Origin: Chryseobacterium limigenitum
GTDB lineage: Bacteria; Bacteroidota; Bacteroidia; Flavobacteriales; Weeksellaceae
DNA: 64,000 nt
NCBI RefSeq assembly: GCF_900114875.1
Contig: NZ_FPKW01000019.1
Coordinates: forward strand, 1-64,000
Direction: 5' to 3'
Within the stretch, counting starts at the first letter, position 1, and each line of letters begins with the position of its first letter. Of this stretch, positions 25,966-34,561 are shown in pieces. The notes under the pieces were generated by a model. The model did no database searches, had not been told where the DNA came from, and saw only the letters and a list, made by a program, of their open reading frames with translations. A program made the translations under genes and the position numbers.

Positions 25966-26215
25966 ACGCAAATGTCACAAATTTTTAAACACTAGTTTTC
26001 ACAAATAAGAATTGTGTTTAAAAATTTTTATTTGAATGTTTTATTTTAACGCAAAGAGCGCAAAGTTTTTTATTAATATTGAGAATATTTTAAGTTCGCA
26101 AAGGCGTTTCACTCAACTAAGAATGCTAAAAATTTAAAGATTAGATATAACACAAACATTCACTAATGAGAATTGGTGTTATTTGTGAAAAAATATTAGT
26201 GAAATTAGTGTTTTA
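25966..26215. repeat. Composite intergenic repeat
   Basis: The 345-nt gap 25877-26221 contains no gene. AAATTTTTAAACAC (25979-25992) is a perfect inverted match to GTGTTTAAAAATTT (26014-26027). Around it are TTTTAACGCAAAGAGCGCAAAG (about 26043), GTTCGCAAAGGCG (about 26094) and a CACTAATGAGAATTGGTGTT stretch (about 26161) that echoes the CACAAATAAGAATTGTGTTT at about 26000. TTAACGCAAAG...GCGCAAAG units are a common dispersed repeat in flavobacterial intergenic DNA. Confidence 0.6.
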
Positions 26216-26221
26216 AAAAAC

Positions 26222-27133
26222 TTAGTTCAACGTTTTATACTCACTTGGAGAAACGCCGACTTTAGTTTTGAATAATCTTGTGAAATGCTGTGGATATTTA
26301 AAACCAAGATCATAAGAAATTTCGCTGATTGATTTTTCTGGATTAAAGATTTGTTCTTTTGCAACATCAATCAATTTATTATGGATAAGCTCCTGAGCTG
26401 AAATTCCCAATTCTTTTTTAATAATATCTCCAAAATAGTTTGCTGAAAGATTAAGCTGTTCGGCAAAATAATTAACCATCGGAAAACCGAAATTTTTAGG
26501 TTTATCAGATTTTAAATATTCATCCAAAAGATTTTCAAACTTACCGATAACTCCCTGATTGATATGATCTCTCGTAATAAACTGACGATCATAAAAACGC
26601 ATACAATAATTTAAAAACAATTCAATATTATTAACAATTAATGACTTACTGTGTTTATCGATTGATTGTTCTAATTCGAGTTTGATGTTTTTAAAACATT
26701 CTAAAATAATCTCACGCTCCTTTTCAGATAAATGTAATGCTTCATGAACGTCATAAGAAAAAAATGAATAATCCTTTATATTCTTCCCTAAATTGGTTCC
26801 TTTAATGAGATCCGGATGAAATATCAGGGCAAAACCTGCGGGCTGAATCTGCTTTCCTTTATTGTAAATTCCATAGGTTTGGCCTGGCGCAATGAAAACC
26901 AAGGTTCCTTCCTGATAGTCGTAACTATTTTTACCGTAAAACATGTCTCCACACATGACATCCTTCAAAAAAACGGTATAAAAACCAAACGATCTTTTGT
27001 GCTGGCTAATAGGATCTGATTTTGAAAAATCAACCACACTTACCAATGGATGTAAGGTTTCCTGATTGGCCATTTTATTATATTCCGAAACACTATTGTA
27101 GATTTCAACCTCTTGATCTTCCATGAATTCCAT
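26222..27133 (-). CDS. AraC-family transcriptional regulator
   Basis: 303 residues. The N-terminal part (about 1-170) is a cupin-like ligand domain (GTLVFIAPGQTYGI). The C-terminal ~100 residues carry two helix-turn-helices: FAEQLNLSANYFGDIIKKELG and SISEISYDLGFKYPQHFTRLFKTKVGVSPSEY, the AraC signature. It is divergent from the alcohol dehydrogenase gene, with 159 nt between them, and probably regulates it. A TAATTTTG box lies about 13 nt before its ATG. Its inducer is unknown, possibly an aldehyde or alcohol (inference from the neighbour). Confidence 0.92.
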   Translation of the reverse strand: MEFMEDQEVEIYNSVSEYNKMANQETLHPLVSVVDFSKSDPISQHKRSFGFYTVFLKDVMCGDMFYGKNSYDYQEGTLVFIAPGQTYGIYNKGKQIQPAGFALIFHPDLIKGTNLGKNIKDYSFFSYDVHEALHLSEKEREIILECFKNIKLELEQSIDKHSKSLIVNNIELFLNYCMRFYDRQFITRDHINQGVIGKFENLLDEYLKSDKPKNFGFPMVNYFAEQLNLSANYFGDIIKKELGISAQELIHNKLIDVAKEQIFNPEKSISEISYDLGFKYPQHFTRLFKTKVGVSPSEYKTLN

Positions 27134-27292
27134 TTTTAATCTTATTCAAAATTACTGTTTTAAATTGTACATTTGATTACAACTGTAAAATTGGTAAGTA
27201 TTTCCGTAATTTATATAAGTCAGGTTGAGACAAAAGTTGAGACATTTGTAGTCGGGAAATTAGCATTTAAAATTAAAACTTAAATAAATCAA

Positions 27293-28345
27293 ATGAGCAC
27301 ATTCACAGTAAAAGCTTTCGCAGCAGAGTCTACGACAGCAGATTTAAAAGAAATGAATATTGAAAGAAGAGACACAACACCAAACGATGTAGAAATTGAT
27401 ATTCTATATTGCGGCGTTTGTCACTCTGACCTTCATACAGCAAGAAACGACTGGGGCGGAACGATGTATCCGGCAGTTCCGGGGCACGAAATTGTAGGTA
27501 GAATTACAAAAGTAGGAAGCGATGTTTCTAAATTTAAAGTGGGAGATTTGGCAGGTGTAGGATGTATCGTAGATTCTTGCGGACATTGCGACAGCTGTAA
27601 ACAAGATCTTGAACAATATTGTTTAAACGGATTTACAGGAACTTACAACGGAAAAGATAAGCATTTGGGAGGTCATACTTTCGGAGGATATTCTCAAAAA
27701 GTGGTTGTAGATGCTGATCACGTTTTAAAAGTGCCTGAAAATTTAGATCTTGCAGCAGTTGCTCCGCTTCTTTGCGCAGGAATCACCACTTGGTCTCCAT
27801 TAAAGCACTGGAACGTTGGTCCGGGTTCTAAAGTAGCTGTTGTAGGTCTTGGAGGTTTAGGTCACATGGCAATTAAATTAGCAAAAGGTTTAGGTGCTGA
27901 AGTTACTTTATTCTCAAGAACTCCGGGGAAAACTGATGATGCTAAGCAATTAGGAGCTGATCATGTTGTAATTTCTACAGATGATACTCAAATGGATTCT
28001 GTGAAAGGTAAATTTGATGTGATTATCGATACTGTTCCTTATGTACACGATGTAAATCCTTATGTTACTACTTTAAATATCAGCGGAACGCTTGTTTTAG
28101 TTGGATACTTAGGAGGTTTGGAACCTATTTTGAATACCGTTCCGATGATTTTAGGAAGAAAATCTGTTGCTGGTTCTGTGATCGGTGGAATAGCTGAAAC
28201 TCAGGAAATGCTTGATTTCTGTGGTGAGCATAATATCGTTTCTGAAATCGAAATGATCAACATGCAAGATATCAACGAAGCTTATGAAAGAATGTTGAAA
28301 AGCGATGTAAGATACCGTTTCGTAATTGATATGAAATCTTTGTAA
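27293..28345 (+). CDS. Zinc-dependent NAD(P) alcohol/aldehyde dehydrogenase (YahK/CAD-like)
   Basis: 350 residues, medium-chain dehydrogenase. Catalytic zinc ligands are Cys43 in CGVCHSDLH, His65/Glu66 in PGHEIVG and a later Cys in PLLCAGITTW. The structural zinc is held by Cys96, Cys99, Cys102 and Cys110. The nucleotide-binding Rossmann motif is VVGLGGLGHMA. The layout is that of the cinnamyl-alcohol/YahK group, which reduces aliphatic and aromatic aldehydes with NADPH. It is probably controlled by the divergent AraC regulator. A terminator follows. Confidence 0.92.
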   Translation: MSTFTVKAFAAESTTADLKEMNIERRDTTPNDVEIDILYCGVCHSDLHTARNDWGGTMYPAVPGHEIVGRITKVGSDVSKFKVGDLAGVGCIVDSCGHCDSCKQDLEQYCLNGFTGTYNGKDKHLGGHTFGGYSQKVVVDADHVLKVPENLDLAAVAPLLCAGITTWSPLKHWNVGPGSKVAVVGLGGLGHMAIKLAKGLGAEVTLFSRTPGKTDDAKQLGADHVVISTDDTQMDSVKGKFDVIIDTVPYVHDVNPYVTTLNISGTLVLVGYLGGLEPILNTVPMILGRKSVAGSVIGGIAETQEMLDFCGEHNIVSEIEMINMQDINEAYERMLKSDVRYRFVIDMKSL

Positions 28346-28365
28346 GATTTTCTTATATAATTCAA

Positions 28366-28398
28366 CTAAGGCTCTCATTTTTGGGAGTCTTTTTTGTT
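28366..28398 (+). terminator. Terminator after the alcohol dehydrogenase gene
   Basis: AAGGCTCTCA (28368-28377) pairs with TGGGAGTCTT (28382-28391) including two G-T pairs, four-base loop, then a T-run. Confidence 0.8.
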
Positions 28399-28545
28399 TT
28401 CTTTATTGCAAAGGCAGAAAAAGCTTTTTTTAAGAAAGAAATACGGCTATTTTAGGTTTTGACTAAAGTCTGGTTTGATTATTTTAATTTTTAAAATGGG
28501 TTAAATCCCGTTCCTATTGATTTTTAAATATCCGCAGAACTACAA

Positions 28546-28914
28546 TTATTCACATTTATATTTTCCATCCATATCTTTAAAAGCCCATTCTGCCATTTGA
28601 TAGATGACAGGGATTAATCCTTTCCCAGACTCACTCAACCCATAGGTTACATGAGGAGGAATGACCGGTTTAGCTGTTCTGATTACCAATCCGTCTGTTT
28701 CCAATTGTTTTAGATGCTGAATTAACATCTTTTCTGTAACTGCTGGAATACAGCGTTTCAGTTCGCTATACCTTTTATCTCCGTTTGAAAGATGGTATAA
28801 AATAATAGGTTTCCAAAATCCACCGATTTTTTCCATAACATAGGTTACCGGACAAAGATCGAGTGCATATTTTTTATTTTGCTGAATGGTTGAGCTTTCT
28901 TTAATGGCCGTCAT
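28546..28914 (-). CDS. HxlR-family transcriptional regulator
   Basis: 122-residue winged-helix regulator. The HxlR core is clear: CPVTYVMEKIGGFWKPIILYHLSNGDKRYSELKRCIPAVTEKML, QHLKQLETDGLVIRTAKPVIPPHVTYGLSESGKGL. Cys21 lies at the usual redox/ligand-sensing position before the first helix. It is divergent from the NmrA-type gene, and the shared 80-nt spacer holds a palindrome on the partner's promoter. HxlR proteins often respond to aldehydes, quinones or oxidants, so a redox-stress role is likely (inference). Confidence 0.93.
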   Translation of the reverse strand: MTAIKESSTIQQNKKYALDLCPVTYVMEKIGGFWKPIILYHLSNGDKRYSELKRCIPAVTEKMLIQHLKQLETDGLVIRTAKPVIPPHVTYGLSESGKGLIPVIYQMAEWAFKDMDGKYKCE

Positions 28915-28933
28915 AATACATACTTTAGGGTAA

Positions 28934-28968
28934 GTACTTGTATAAAAGTAAGTACAAATATACCTTTG
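28934..28968 (+). promoter_or_regulatory. Promoter and HxlR-type operator of the NmrA-like gene
   Basis: GTACTT (28934-28939), 10 nt, AAGTAC (28950-28955) forms a palindrome. It overlaps a full promoter: TTG (28938-28940), 20 nt, TACCTTTG (28961-28968). A dimer bound there would block RNA polymerase. The site starts 20 nt from the hxlR-like gene's ATG, so the regulator probably controls both genes. Confidence 0.7.
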
Positions 28969-28994
28969 TTCTCAGAAATAAAAAAATATTTATT

Positions 28995-29879
28995 ATGAAA
29001 ATTGTAATCACTGGTTCACTAGGAAATGTAGCAAAACCATTAGCTCAACAATTAATTGCAGAAGGTCACGATATCACTGTAATCAGCAGCAACGAATCTA
29101 AAAAAAGTGAAATTGAATCTCTTGGAGCAAAAGCAGCCATCGGCTCTATTACAGACCTAGATTTCTTAGTTAAATCTTTCGAAAATGCAGATGCAGCATT
29201 TTTAATGACTCCTCCAAATATGGGTGGAGTAAATATTGTTGAAAATACCATTAATGCAGGAAAAAATTATGCCGAAGCTATTTCAAAAACAGGTATTAAA
29301 AAAGTTGTTATGCTGAGCAGTATCGGTGTTGAATCACCAGTAGAAACAGGACCAATAAAAGGACTCCATCATATTGAAAAACTCTATAGCAATTTAGATA
29401 ATACAGATGTAACATTTTTGAGAGCCGGATATTTTTACATTAACTTTTTTAATGATATTCCGTTAGTTCAGAATGCAGGAATTATTGGCGCCAATTATCC
29501 TGAAAATACAAGTATTCCATTAGTTCATCCCGCTGATATTGCCAAAGCTGCCGCAGAAGAATTAGTGAAAAATTCTGAAGGTAAAAATGTAAGATATATT
29601 GTAAGTGATGTTCGTCCAGCCTCTGATTTTGCTAAAGTTTTTGGAACTGCCATCGGAAAACCGGAACTACCTTGGATTGAATTTAAAGATGAAGATTCTC
29701 TAAATGGAATGCTTCAGGCAGGTCTTCCACAAGAAATGGCTGAACTGTATGCTGAAATGGGAAGAGGCGTAAGAACGGGAGTCGTTCAAAAGGATTTTAT
29801 TGAGCATGATTCTCCTGTTGATGGAGGAATTAAGTTGGAGGAATTTGCGAAGGAGTTTGCTGCTAAGTTTAATTCTTAA
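28995..29879 (+). CDS. NmrA-like NAD(P)H-binding protein
   Basis: 294 residues from the ATG at 28995 (MKIVITGSLGNVAKPLAQQL). The upstream extension of the frame covers the promoter and is not translated. The Rossmann motif TGSLGNVAKPLA, then FLMTPPNMGG, VMLSSIGV and FLRAGYFYINF are typical of the atypical short-chain dehydrogenase/NmrA group, many of which lack the Tyr-Lys catalytic pair and act as NADP sensors or quinone reductases. It is paired with a divergent HxlR regulator, a frequent arrangement in Bacteroidota. Likely a stress-inducible oxidoreductase. Confidence 0.88.
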   Translation: MKIVITGSLGNVAKPLAQQLIAEGHDITVISSNESKKSEIESLGAKAAIGSITDLDFLVKSFENADAAFLMTPPNMGGVNIVENTINAGKNYAEAISKTGIKKVVMLSSIGVESPVETGPIKGLHHIEKLYSNLDNTDVTFLRAGYFYINFFNDIPLVQNAGIIGANYPENTSIPLVHPADIAKAAAEELVKNSEGKNVRYIVSDVRPASDFAKVFGTAIGKPELPWIEFKDEDSLNGMLQAGLPQEMAELYAEMGRGVRTGVVQKDFIEHDSPVDGGIKLEEFAKEFAAKFNS

Positions 29880-29907
29880 TAATTTTTTCTCTGATTCATT
29901 TCTTATA

Positions 29908-29950
29908 AACAAGTTTCGGCGAGCCTTTGGCTCGCCGAAACTTTATTTTT
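29908..29950. terminator. Bidirectional terminator
   Basis: A perfect 15-bp stem (29911-29925 with 29929-29943), three-base loop, with T-rich flanks. It is shared by the convergent NmrA-like and phosphodiesterase genes. Confidence 0.9.
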
Positions 29951-29983
29951 ATCAAAATTTTAGATTTAATTCTGGCCTAAAAA

Positions 29984-31267
29984 TTACTTTTTATCCTTCA
30001 AAGTCTCTTTCAATACTTTAAATTTTCCATCGATGGGTTGGGTGATTTTTAACCCTAAAATTTCAGCAACTAAAGGATAAACATTTACATTTGAAAACTC
30101 ATCGATCACAACATCATTCTTAAATTCAGGTCCCCAAGCAAAGAAAGTCGCTTTCATTTCAGGAACAAGCCTTGGATTATAGCCATGTTTTCCAACCGCT
30201 GTTTTCTTGCCTTTCTCTAGAAATATCTTAGGAGCTTTCGGAATCAGAAGAATTTGTCCGATTCTGTTGTATTGATCATCTTTAGTTCCAAAATGGAGAT
30301 ATTTAGGCAGTTTTTTATCTAAATAAACTTCATAATCATCCGTTTTATTGCCTTTCAATTCTTTATAAACAGCTTTAACTTCGGAAGGATTCTTCACTAC
30401 CACTCTCAATAATGTTTGAGAATTATAAAAATCAAATCTGCTTTTATCGAAAAGTAATGCAGGAATTTCAAGCGGAGTTCCACCATCAACTTTTATCATC
30501 CCATGATCTGAAACAAAGATGAAGTTGACGTTTTTCAATCCTAAATCATTTACTTTTTGAACCAACTCTCCAATTGCTTTATCAATTAAATGAACAGCAT
30601 CTTCCGTTTCTTTAGCTTCTGGTCCAAAATGATGTCCGCTTCCGTCCACTTCAGGGAAATATAGTGAAATAAAATGCGGCCTTTTATCCATTGGTAGTTT
30701 CAACCAATTAACAACTTTATCCACCTTTTCAGAAGGGGTAAATTTTTCGTGATAAGGATAATAATAGGTTGGTCTTTTTCCACCTGCATCACTCGCTGAC
30801 CCTACCCACATTAAAGAAGCTGAAATCATTCCCTGCTTTTCAGCCAATCCCCAAAGTGGAGTTCCACCGTACCAACTTCCATCTTCTGCATTTTTTTTAT
30901 CACTCATTGCATATGCTTCCTTTCTTTTATAATCATAAAAAAAGTTATCGATCAAACCGTGGTGAGAAGGATATAACCCGGTAATTAAACTCCAGTGATT
31001 CGGAAAAGTGATACTTGGATAACTTGGAATCATTGCCTTTGCCTGAACGCCTCCGTTTGAATATTTTAAAAGATTTTCTGCATTATATTTTTTAGCATAA
31101 TCATATCGAAAACCGTCTGTAGAGATCATGATTACGTAAGGTTTCGTTTGTGCATCCACCGTATTATGTCGATTCGGAATAACTATTTGAGCAGTATCAA
31201 CAGGTACTTTTTGAGCAAATACTGTTAATGACATCAAAAGCATAAAAAATTGTAATCCTCTCTTCAT
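29984..31267 (-). CDS. Alkaline-phosphatase-superfamily phosphodiesterase (NPP/ENPP-like)
   Basis: 427 residues from the ATG at 31267, which starts a signal peptide (MKRGLQFFMLLMSLTVFAQ). Metal and catalytic residues of the NPP group are visible: STDGFR, the nucleophile Thr in PSYPSITFPNHWSLITG, DGSGHHFGPE, SDHGM and GKHGYNP. Such enzymes cleave nucleotide pyrophosphates or phosphodiesters outside the cytoplasm with two zinc ions. It is probably periplasmic. It stands alone and is convergent with the NmrA-like gene. Confidence 0.92.
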   Translation of the reverse strand: MKRGLQFFMLLMSLTVFAQKVPVDTAQIVIPNRHNTVDAQTKPYVIMISTDGFRYDYAKKYNAENLLKYSNGGVQAKAMIPSYPSITFPNHWSLITGLYPSHHGLIDNFFYDYKRKEAYAMSDKKNAEDGSWYGGTPLWGLAEKQGMISASLMWVGSASDAGGKRPTYYYPYHEKFTPSEKVDKVVNWLKLPMDKRPHFISLYFPEVDGSGHHFGPEAKETEDAVHLIDKAIGELVQKVNDLGLKNVNFIFVSDHGMIKVDGGTPLEIPALLFDKSRFDFYNSQTLLRVVVKNPSEVKAVYKELKGNKTDDYEVYLDKKLPKYLHFGTKDDQYNRIGQILLIPKAPKIFLEKGKKTAVGKHGYNPRLVPEMKATFFAWGPEFKNDVVIDEFSNVNVYPLVAEILGLKITQPIDGKFKVLKETLKDKK

Positions 31268-31379
31268 TATAAAAATTTTCGGCAAAGTTACTATGTCAAA
31301 ATCTTAGATGAAAGTTTAGGTCGTTAAAAAAATATTAAACCTTATTATATTCTATACTGTCCTTTAATTTTAAACTGAT

Positions 31380-32237
31380 CTAGAATGCTGAAGATTGGAT
31401 CTTATAACTCATTTCAAATTGTGACACCCAATTTTCCAGACCTATCGAGGTAAGAAAACGGCAAGTATTTTCAGAAGAATCATCAACATTATTTATAGAT
31501 ATCGCTTGCCCTTCACTCATCTGTTTTATCTTACTAAGAAGCTTGTTGCCAATCCCCTTTTTTCTGAAGCTTTTATCAACAGCAATTTGTTGTATTTTTC
31601 TTGTTGCAGGATTATAAATAGTATACCCTACGACTTCATCCTCTTTATAGGCACCTAGAATTTTACAGTCTTTACCCATTTGTTCAATTACCATAACAGA
31701 ATTTTGCCACGATGGTTCAATATCCCAGAAAGATCTGAATTTTTCCCATTGAAAGCTACTCATCTCTTGTATTAAAACATTAGAATCTCTTTCTGTAAGT
31801 TCAACATTTCCTTTAAAACAAAGCAATTTTCGGGTAATATTAAAACCTAAATTGGTATAAGCTCTTATGGCGGCTTCATTTTTTTCGAGCACTTCCAACG
31901 TTAAAATACATGCTTTTCTATTTTGTAATATCGGGAGAATATAGTCATACATTTTTCTGACTAATCCTTTTCCTCGGTGTTCGGGAATTATTCCTGTTCC
32001 GGCATTATACACAATCCGTTGCCCATCCTCTATTTTTTCAGCATTAAGAATAAAAGATACCAATTTGCCTGAATCAAAGCTTCCTACAGAAATGCTCATG
32101 TCAACTTTTTCAGTAACTATTTTTGATTTGAGCTGATCTAATGTTAAGTGAAAAGGAACCAGATAATCAGAAAAAGAAGTATTAAATACTGACAAAACAT
32201 CCTGTATATCAATATTTTCAAGGTTTTTAAATTCCAT
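31380..32237 (-). CDS. Double-domain GNAT acetyltransferase
   Basis: 285 residues, two GNAT folds in tandem. The first (about 1-150) has NAGTGIIPEHRGKGLVRKMYDYILP and EKNEAAIRAYTNLGFNITR. The second (about 155-285) has QQIAVDKSFRKKGIGNKLLSKI followed by CRFLTSIGLENWV. Both acetyl-CoA loops look intact, although in such pairs one half is often inactive. No signal peptide. Substrate unknown. It stands alone, downstream of the phosphodiesterase in genome order, and is not clearly linked to neighbours. Confidence 0.87.
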   Translation of the reverse strand: MEFKNLENIDIQDVLSVFNTSFSDYLVPFHLTLDQLKSKIVTEKVDMSISVGSFDSGKLVSFILNAEKIEDGQRIVYNAGTGIIPEHRGKGLVRKMYDYILPILQNRKACILTLEVLEKNEAAIRAYTNLGFNITRKLLCFKGNVELTERDSNVLIQEMSSFQWEKFRSFWDIEPSWQNSVMVIEQMGKDCKILGAYKEDEVVGYTIYNPATRKIQQIAVDKSFRKKGIGNKLLSKIKQMSEGQAISINNVDDSSENTCRFLTSIGLENWVSQFEMSYKIQSSAF

Positions 32238-32311
32238 TTATATTGTTTTGTTAAATATTAAAATTATGGGATTAAAAAGATATTGATATTATTTTGAATT
32301 TATCTCCCATA

Positions 32312-32342
32312 AAAAACACCTCTAAAATTTAGAGGTGTTCAA
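32312..32342 (-). terminator. Terminator of the redox operon
   Basis: AACACCTCTAAA (32315-32326) and TTTAGAGGTGTT (32328-32339) form a long stem. On the minus strand it is followed by TTTTTTA. It lies 24 nt after the stop of the DOMON-like gene. Confidence 0.85.
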
Positions 32343-32362
32343 AAAATATCATGCTTTTTTAC

Positions 32363-33121
32363 TTATTCTTTAATTAATTTCTCATAAGATAAAGTTCCAT
32401 CTTTCAATTTAATTTCAAAATAATAACTTCCTGCTTTTAGATCAGCTACGTTAATATTTTCTCCGTCTATTTTTACAGATTTTATTTTTCTTCCTGTTGA
32501 TTCGTAAATATCAATAGATTTAATTTTGTCTGCATTTTTGAAATTTACGGTTTCCTTTGCAGGATTTGGGTAAAGAACAATTTTCTTACTTTCCAGAGCC
32601 AAATCGTTGGTTCCTAAAGTTGCAGTCATATTTAACGATACATATCCTCTGTTTCCACCACCGTGATAGCCACTTAATAAATCTGTTGTTGGCCCCTTCG
32701 CGAAAAAAATATTAATGTTTCCAGCTGAGTTGGCAATTGCATTATCTCCAGCTCCACCAGATAGTGATCTTGTAGCAACAACCGTCCTTATTCCTCCTGA
32801 TGTAGTGTTGGATGTTTGTGTCCAATCTTGTGTAGCATCTGCATTAGGTGTTACACCAACATTTGCAAAAGTATAATCTCTATTCGCAGTGGAATTATAA
32901 ATAAATCCATCTTTTCCACTTTGCATACCCTCACCAACATTGCCAAAACCAATTCCTAAATAGGAAGTATCTGCACCTGTAAGTGTAATTGTAACTAAAG
33001 TTGGTGAAGTATCCAACTTTACAGTCATTCCTGTAGATCCGAGACTCACTGTCCCAGAACTAAACTGTGCTCCTACAGCGCTTGCAAGAGCTAAACTTAA
33101 TGTGAGTAAAACTTTTTTCAT
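32363..33121 (-). CDS. DOMON-like protein with T9SS sorting domain
   Basis: 252 residues. A signal peptide (MKKVLLTLSLALASAVGAQ) is followed by a ~150-residue beta-sandwich (VTITLTGADTSYLGIGFG, GKDGFIYNSTANRDY, GGIRTVVATRSLSG, INIFFAKG) like DOMON domains, which bind haem or sugars. Then comes a type-A Por sorting domain (KIVLYPNPAKETVNFKN...GSYYFEIKLKDG). The protein should be exported to the cell surface by the T9SS. It is the last gene of a five-gene operon with a c-type cytochrome and YceI, which supports a haem/redox role (inference). The DOMON call is from fold pattern, not a conserved motif. Confidence 0.75.
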   Translation of the reverse strand: MKKVLLTLSLALASAVGAQFSSGTVSLGSTGMTVKLDTSPTLVTITLTGADTSYLGIGFGNVGEGMQSGKDGFIYNSTANRDYTFANVGVTPNADATQDWTQTSNTTSGGIRTVVATRSLSGGAGDNAIANSAGNINIFFAKGPTTDLLSGYHGGGNRGYVSLNMTATLGTNDLALESKKIVLYPNPAKETVNFKNADKIKSIDIYESTGRKIKSVKIDGENINVADLKAGSYYFEIKLKDGTLSYEKLIKE

Positions 33122-33124
33122 ATA

Positions 33125-33652
33125 CTAATTTTTTAAAAGGTTGATAATTTCTTCGTTGTTGGTCTGTAACGCATATTCAAAAGGGGTCATTCCCATTGAA
33201 TCTTTTTTAGATTTATCCGCTTTATGTTTCAGCAATAATTCTATGAGTTCTTTATTTCCGAATTTCACAGCCCAGAAAAGAGGAGTAGATCCTGTGGCAT
33301 CCGCAATATTTGGATCAGCATTTTTATTTAATAAATACTCAACCAAATCTTTATTATATTTTACAGAAAGCCCTGCCAAAGCAGTTCCTTCCTGGCTTTT
33401 ATAATTAATATCTTTTACATTATCCATCAAAAACTTAGCCACTTCCGTGTTTCCTCTATAGCAAGCTAAAATGAGGGGAGAAAAACCTCCATCATTGGTT
33501 TCATTGATGATATTTGCGTCTTTCTTCATCAAATCTTTTACCTCAGCTACGCTACCGCTTCTTGCAATATCAAAAATTGATTTTGCTTTTTCCTGAGCAG
33601 ATACAAATGAAAAACTCAGAAAAATACTTATGATTACTATTAAATTTTTCAT
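33125..33652 (-). CDS. Secreted ankyrin-repeat protein
   Basis: 175 residues. The signal peptide MKNLIVIISIFLSFSFVSAQ is followed by four ankyrin repeats (about 25-175). Motifs are DGGFSPLILACYRGNTEVAKFL, EGTALAGLSVKYNKDLVEYL, TGSTPLFWAVKFGNKELIELLL and MGMTPFEYALQTNNEEIINLL. A periplasmic ankyrin protein is a protein-binding scaffold; some protect catalases or control redox partners. Its start overlaps the end of the YceI gene by 4 nt (ATGA), and it ends 3 nt before the DOMON-like gene, so the operon is tight. Confidence 0.92.
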   Translation of the reverse strand: MKNLIVIISIFLSFSFVSAQEKAKSIFDIARSGSVAEVKDLMKKDANIINETNDGGFSPLILACYRGNTEVAKFLMDNVKDINYKSQEGTALAGLSVKYNKDLVEYLLNKNADPNIADATGSTPLFWAVKFGNKELIELLLKHKADKSKKDSMGMTPFEYALQTNNEEIINLLKN

Positions 33653-34194
33653 TGTTTTGATAATACATAATCATATTTAACATTCACGTTCTCAGCAACT
33701 TTCTTAGATACCATTTTAGGAATGGTTACATTGTGATCTGCAGGTCTTGCTACAAACCCTCCCTGGATATAGATTTTCCCATCTTTAGCATATACTGTTG
33801 CTGATGAAGTAACCGCTTTATCTACCCCATGGAAATTAAGTTTTCCCTGTATTGTATATTTTTGTGGTGATGCAGAAAGTTTCGTTTTATCAAAATTCAC
33901 AAGCTTCCCTGTAAAAGTTGTTTTAGGATATTTTGCTGATTCAGCATAGTTTTCATTAAAATGCTCTTCCATTAATTTTACAGTGAATTTATAATTCTTC
34001 ACAACAGAAACGGAAGCAATTTCTCCGGTATCGGCATTCAGGATAACAACATTGTTATTATCTTTTGCACTCACATCTTCAAATAGCGGGACGGATGCTT
34101 CAAAACTAACCTGCCCTGTTTTTGAGATATATTTCTGAGCCGATGCAAGGTTACTAAACAGTAACGATACAATAATTAATACTAGATTTTTCAT
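33649..34194 (-). CDS. YceI-family periplasmic lipid-binding protein
   Basis: 181 residues with a signal peptide (LLFSNLASAQ). The YceI lipocalin-like barrel shows TGQVSFEASVPLFEDVSAKDNN, a lipid-pocket pattern EHFNENYAESAKYPKTTFTGKL, and KLNFHGVDKAVTSSATV. Family structures bind polyisoprenoids or quinones in the barrel. In this operon it could carry a quinone-like molecule for the cytochrome (inference). It is 15 nt downstream of the cytochrome gene and overlaps the ankyrin gene by 4 nt. Confidence 0.92.
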   Translation of the reverse strand: MKNLVLIIVSLLFSNLASAQKYISKTGQVSFEASVPLFEDVSAKDNNNVVILNADTGEIASVSVVKNYKFTVKLMEEHFNENYAESAKYPKTTFTGKLVNFDKTKLSASPQKYTIQGKLNFHGVDKAVTSSATVYAKDGKIYIQGGFVARPADHNVTIPKMVSKKVAENVNVKYDYVLSKQ

Positions 34195-34209
34195 TTTCCT
34201 ATTTTTGAT

Positions 34210-34560
34210 TTAATTTTCAATAAGCCCATCAGCTTTCCATTTAATGAAAATATTGATTTGGGATTGGGATAAAGATCCACCTTGTGGCATTTTTTGATAA
34301 TCTCCGTTTTGTCTTTGTATTCGATCTAAAATAACCTCGATATTATCCTTCACCTCATTATAATTAGTAAAAGGTTTGTAAGGCGCAGAGCCTGTAGCTG
34401 AATGGCAACTAATACAATTGGCATCAACAATAGGTTTTACATCTTGCGTATATTTCACGATTTCTGCGATGGGTTTATTATCAGAAATTTCTTCATAGGT
34501 TCTGCTTTCACAAGCAACTAATAAAGCTGCTGATGATAGTATGTATAGTATCTTTTTCAT
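34210..34560 (-). CDS. c-type cytochrome lipoprotein
   Basis: 116 residues from the ATG at 34560; the frame extends upstream into the barrel gene but a lipoprotein signal begins here (MKKILYILSSAALLVAC, Cys17). One haem-attachment motif CISCH lies at 49-53 after YTQDVKPIVDANC, and a likely axial Met is in YQKMPQGG (about residue 86). The closing SQINIFIKWKADGL is the usual last helix of such small cytochromes. It should be anchored by lipid in the periplasm or outer membrane and transfer electrons. It starts 1 nt after the DUF5777 gene. Confidence 0.9.
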   Translation of the reverse strand: MKKILYILSSAALLVACESRTYEEISDNKPIAEIVKYTQDVKPIVDANCISCHSATGSAPYKPFTNYNEVKDNIEVILDRIQRQNGDYQKMPQGGSLSQSQINIFIKWKADGLIEN

Positions 34561-34561
34561 T

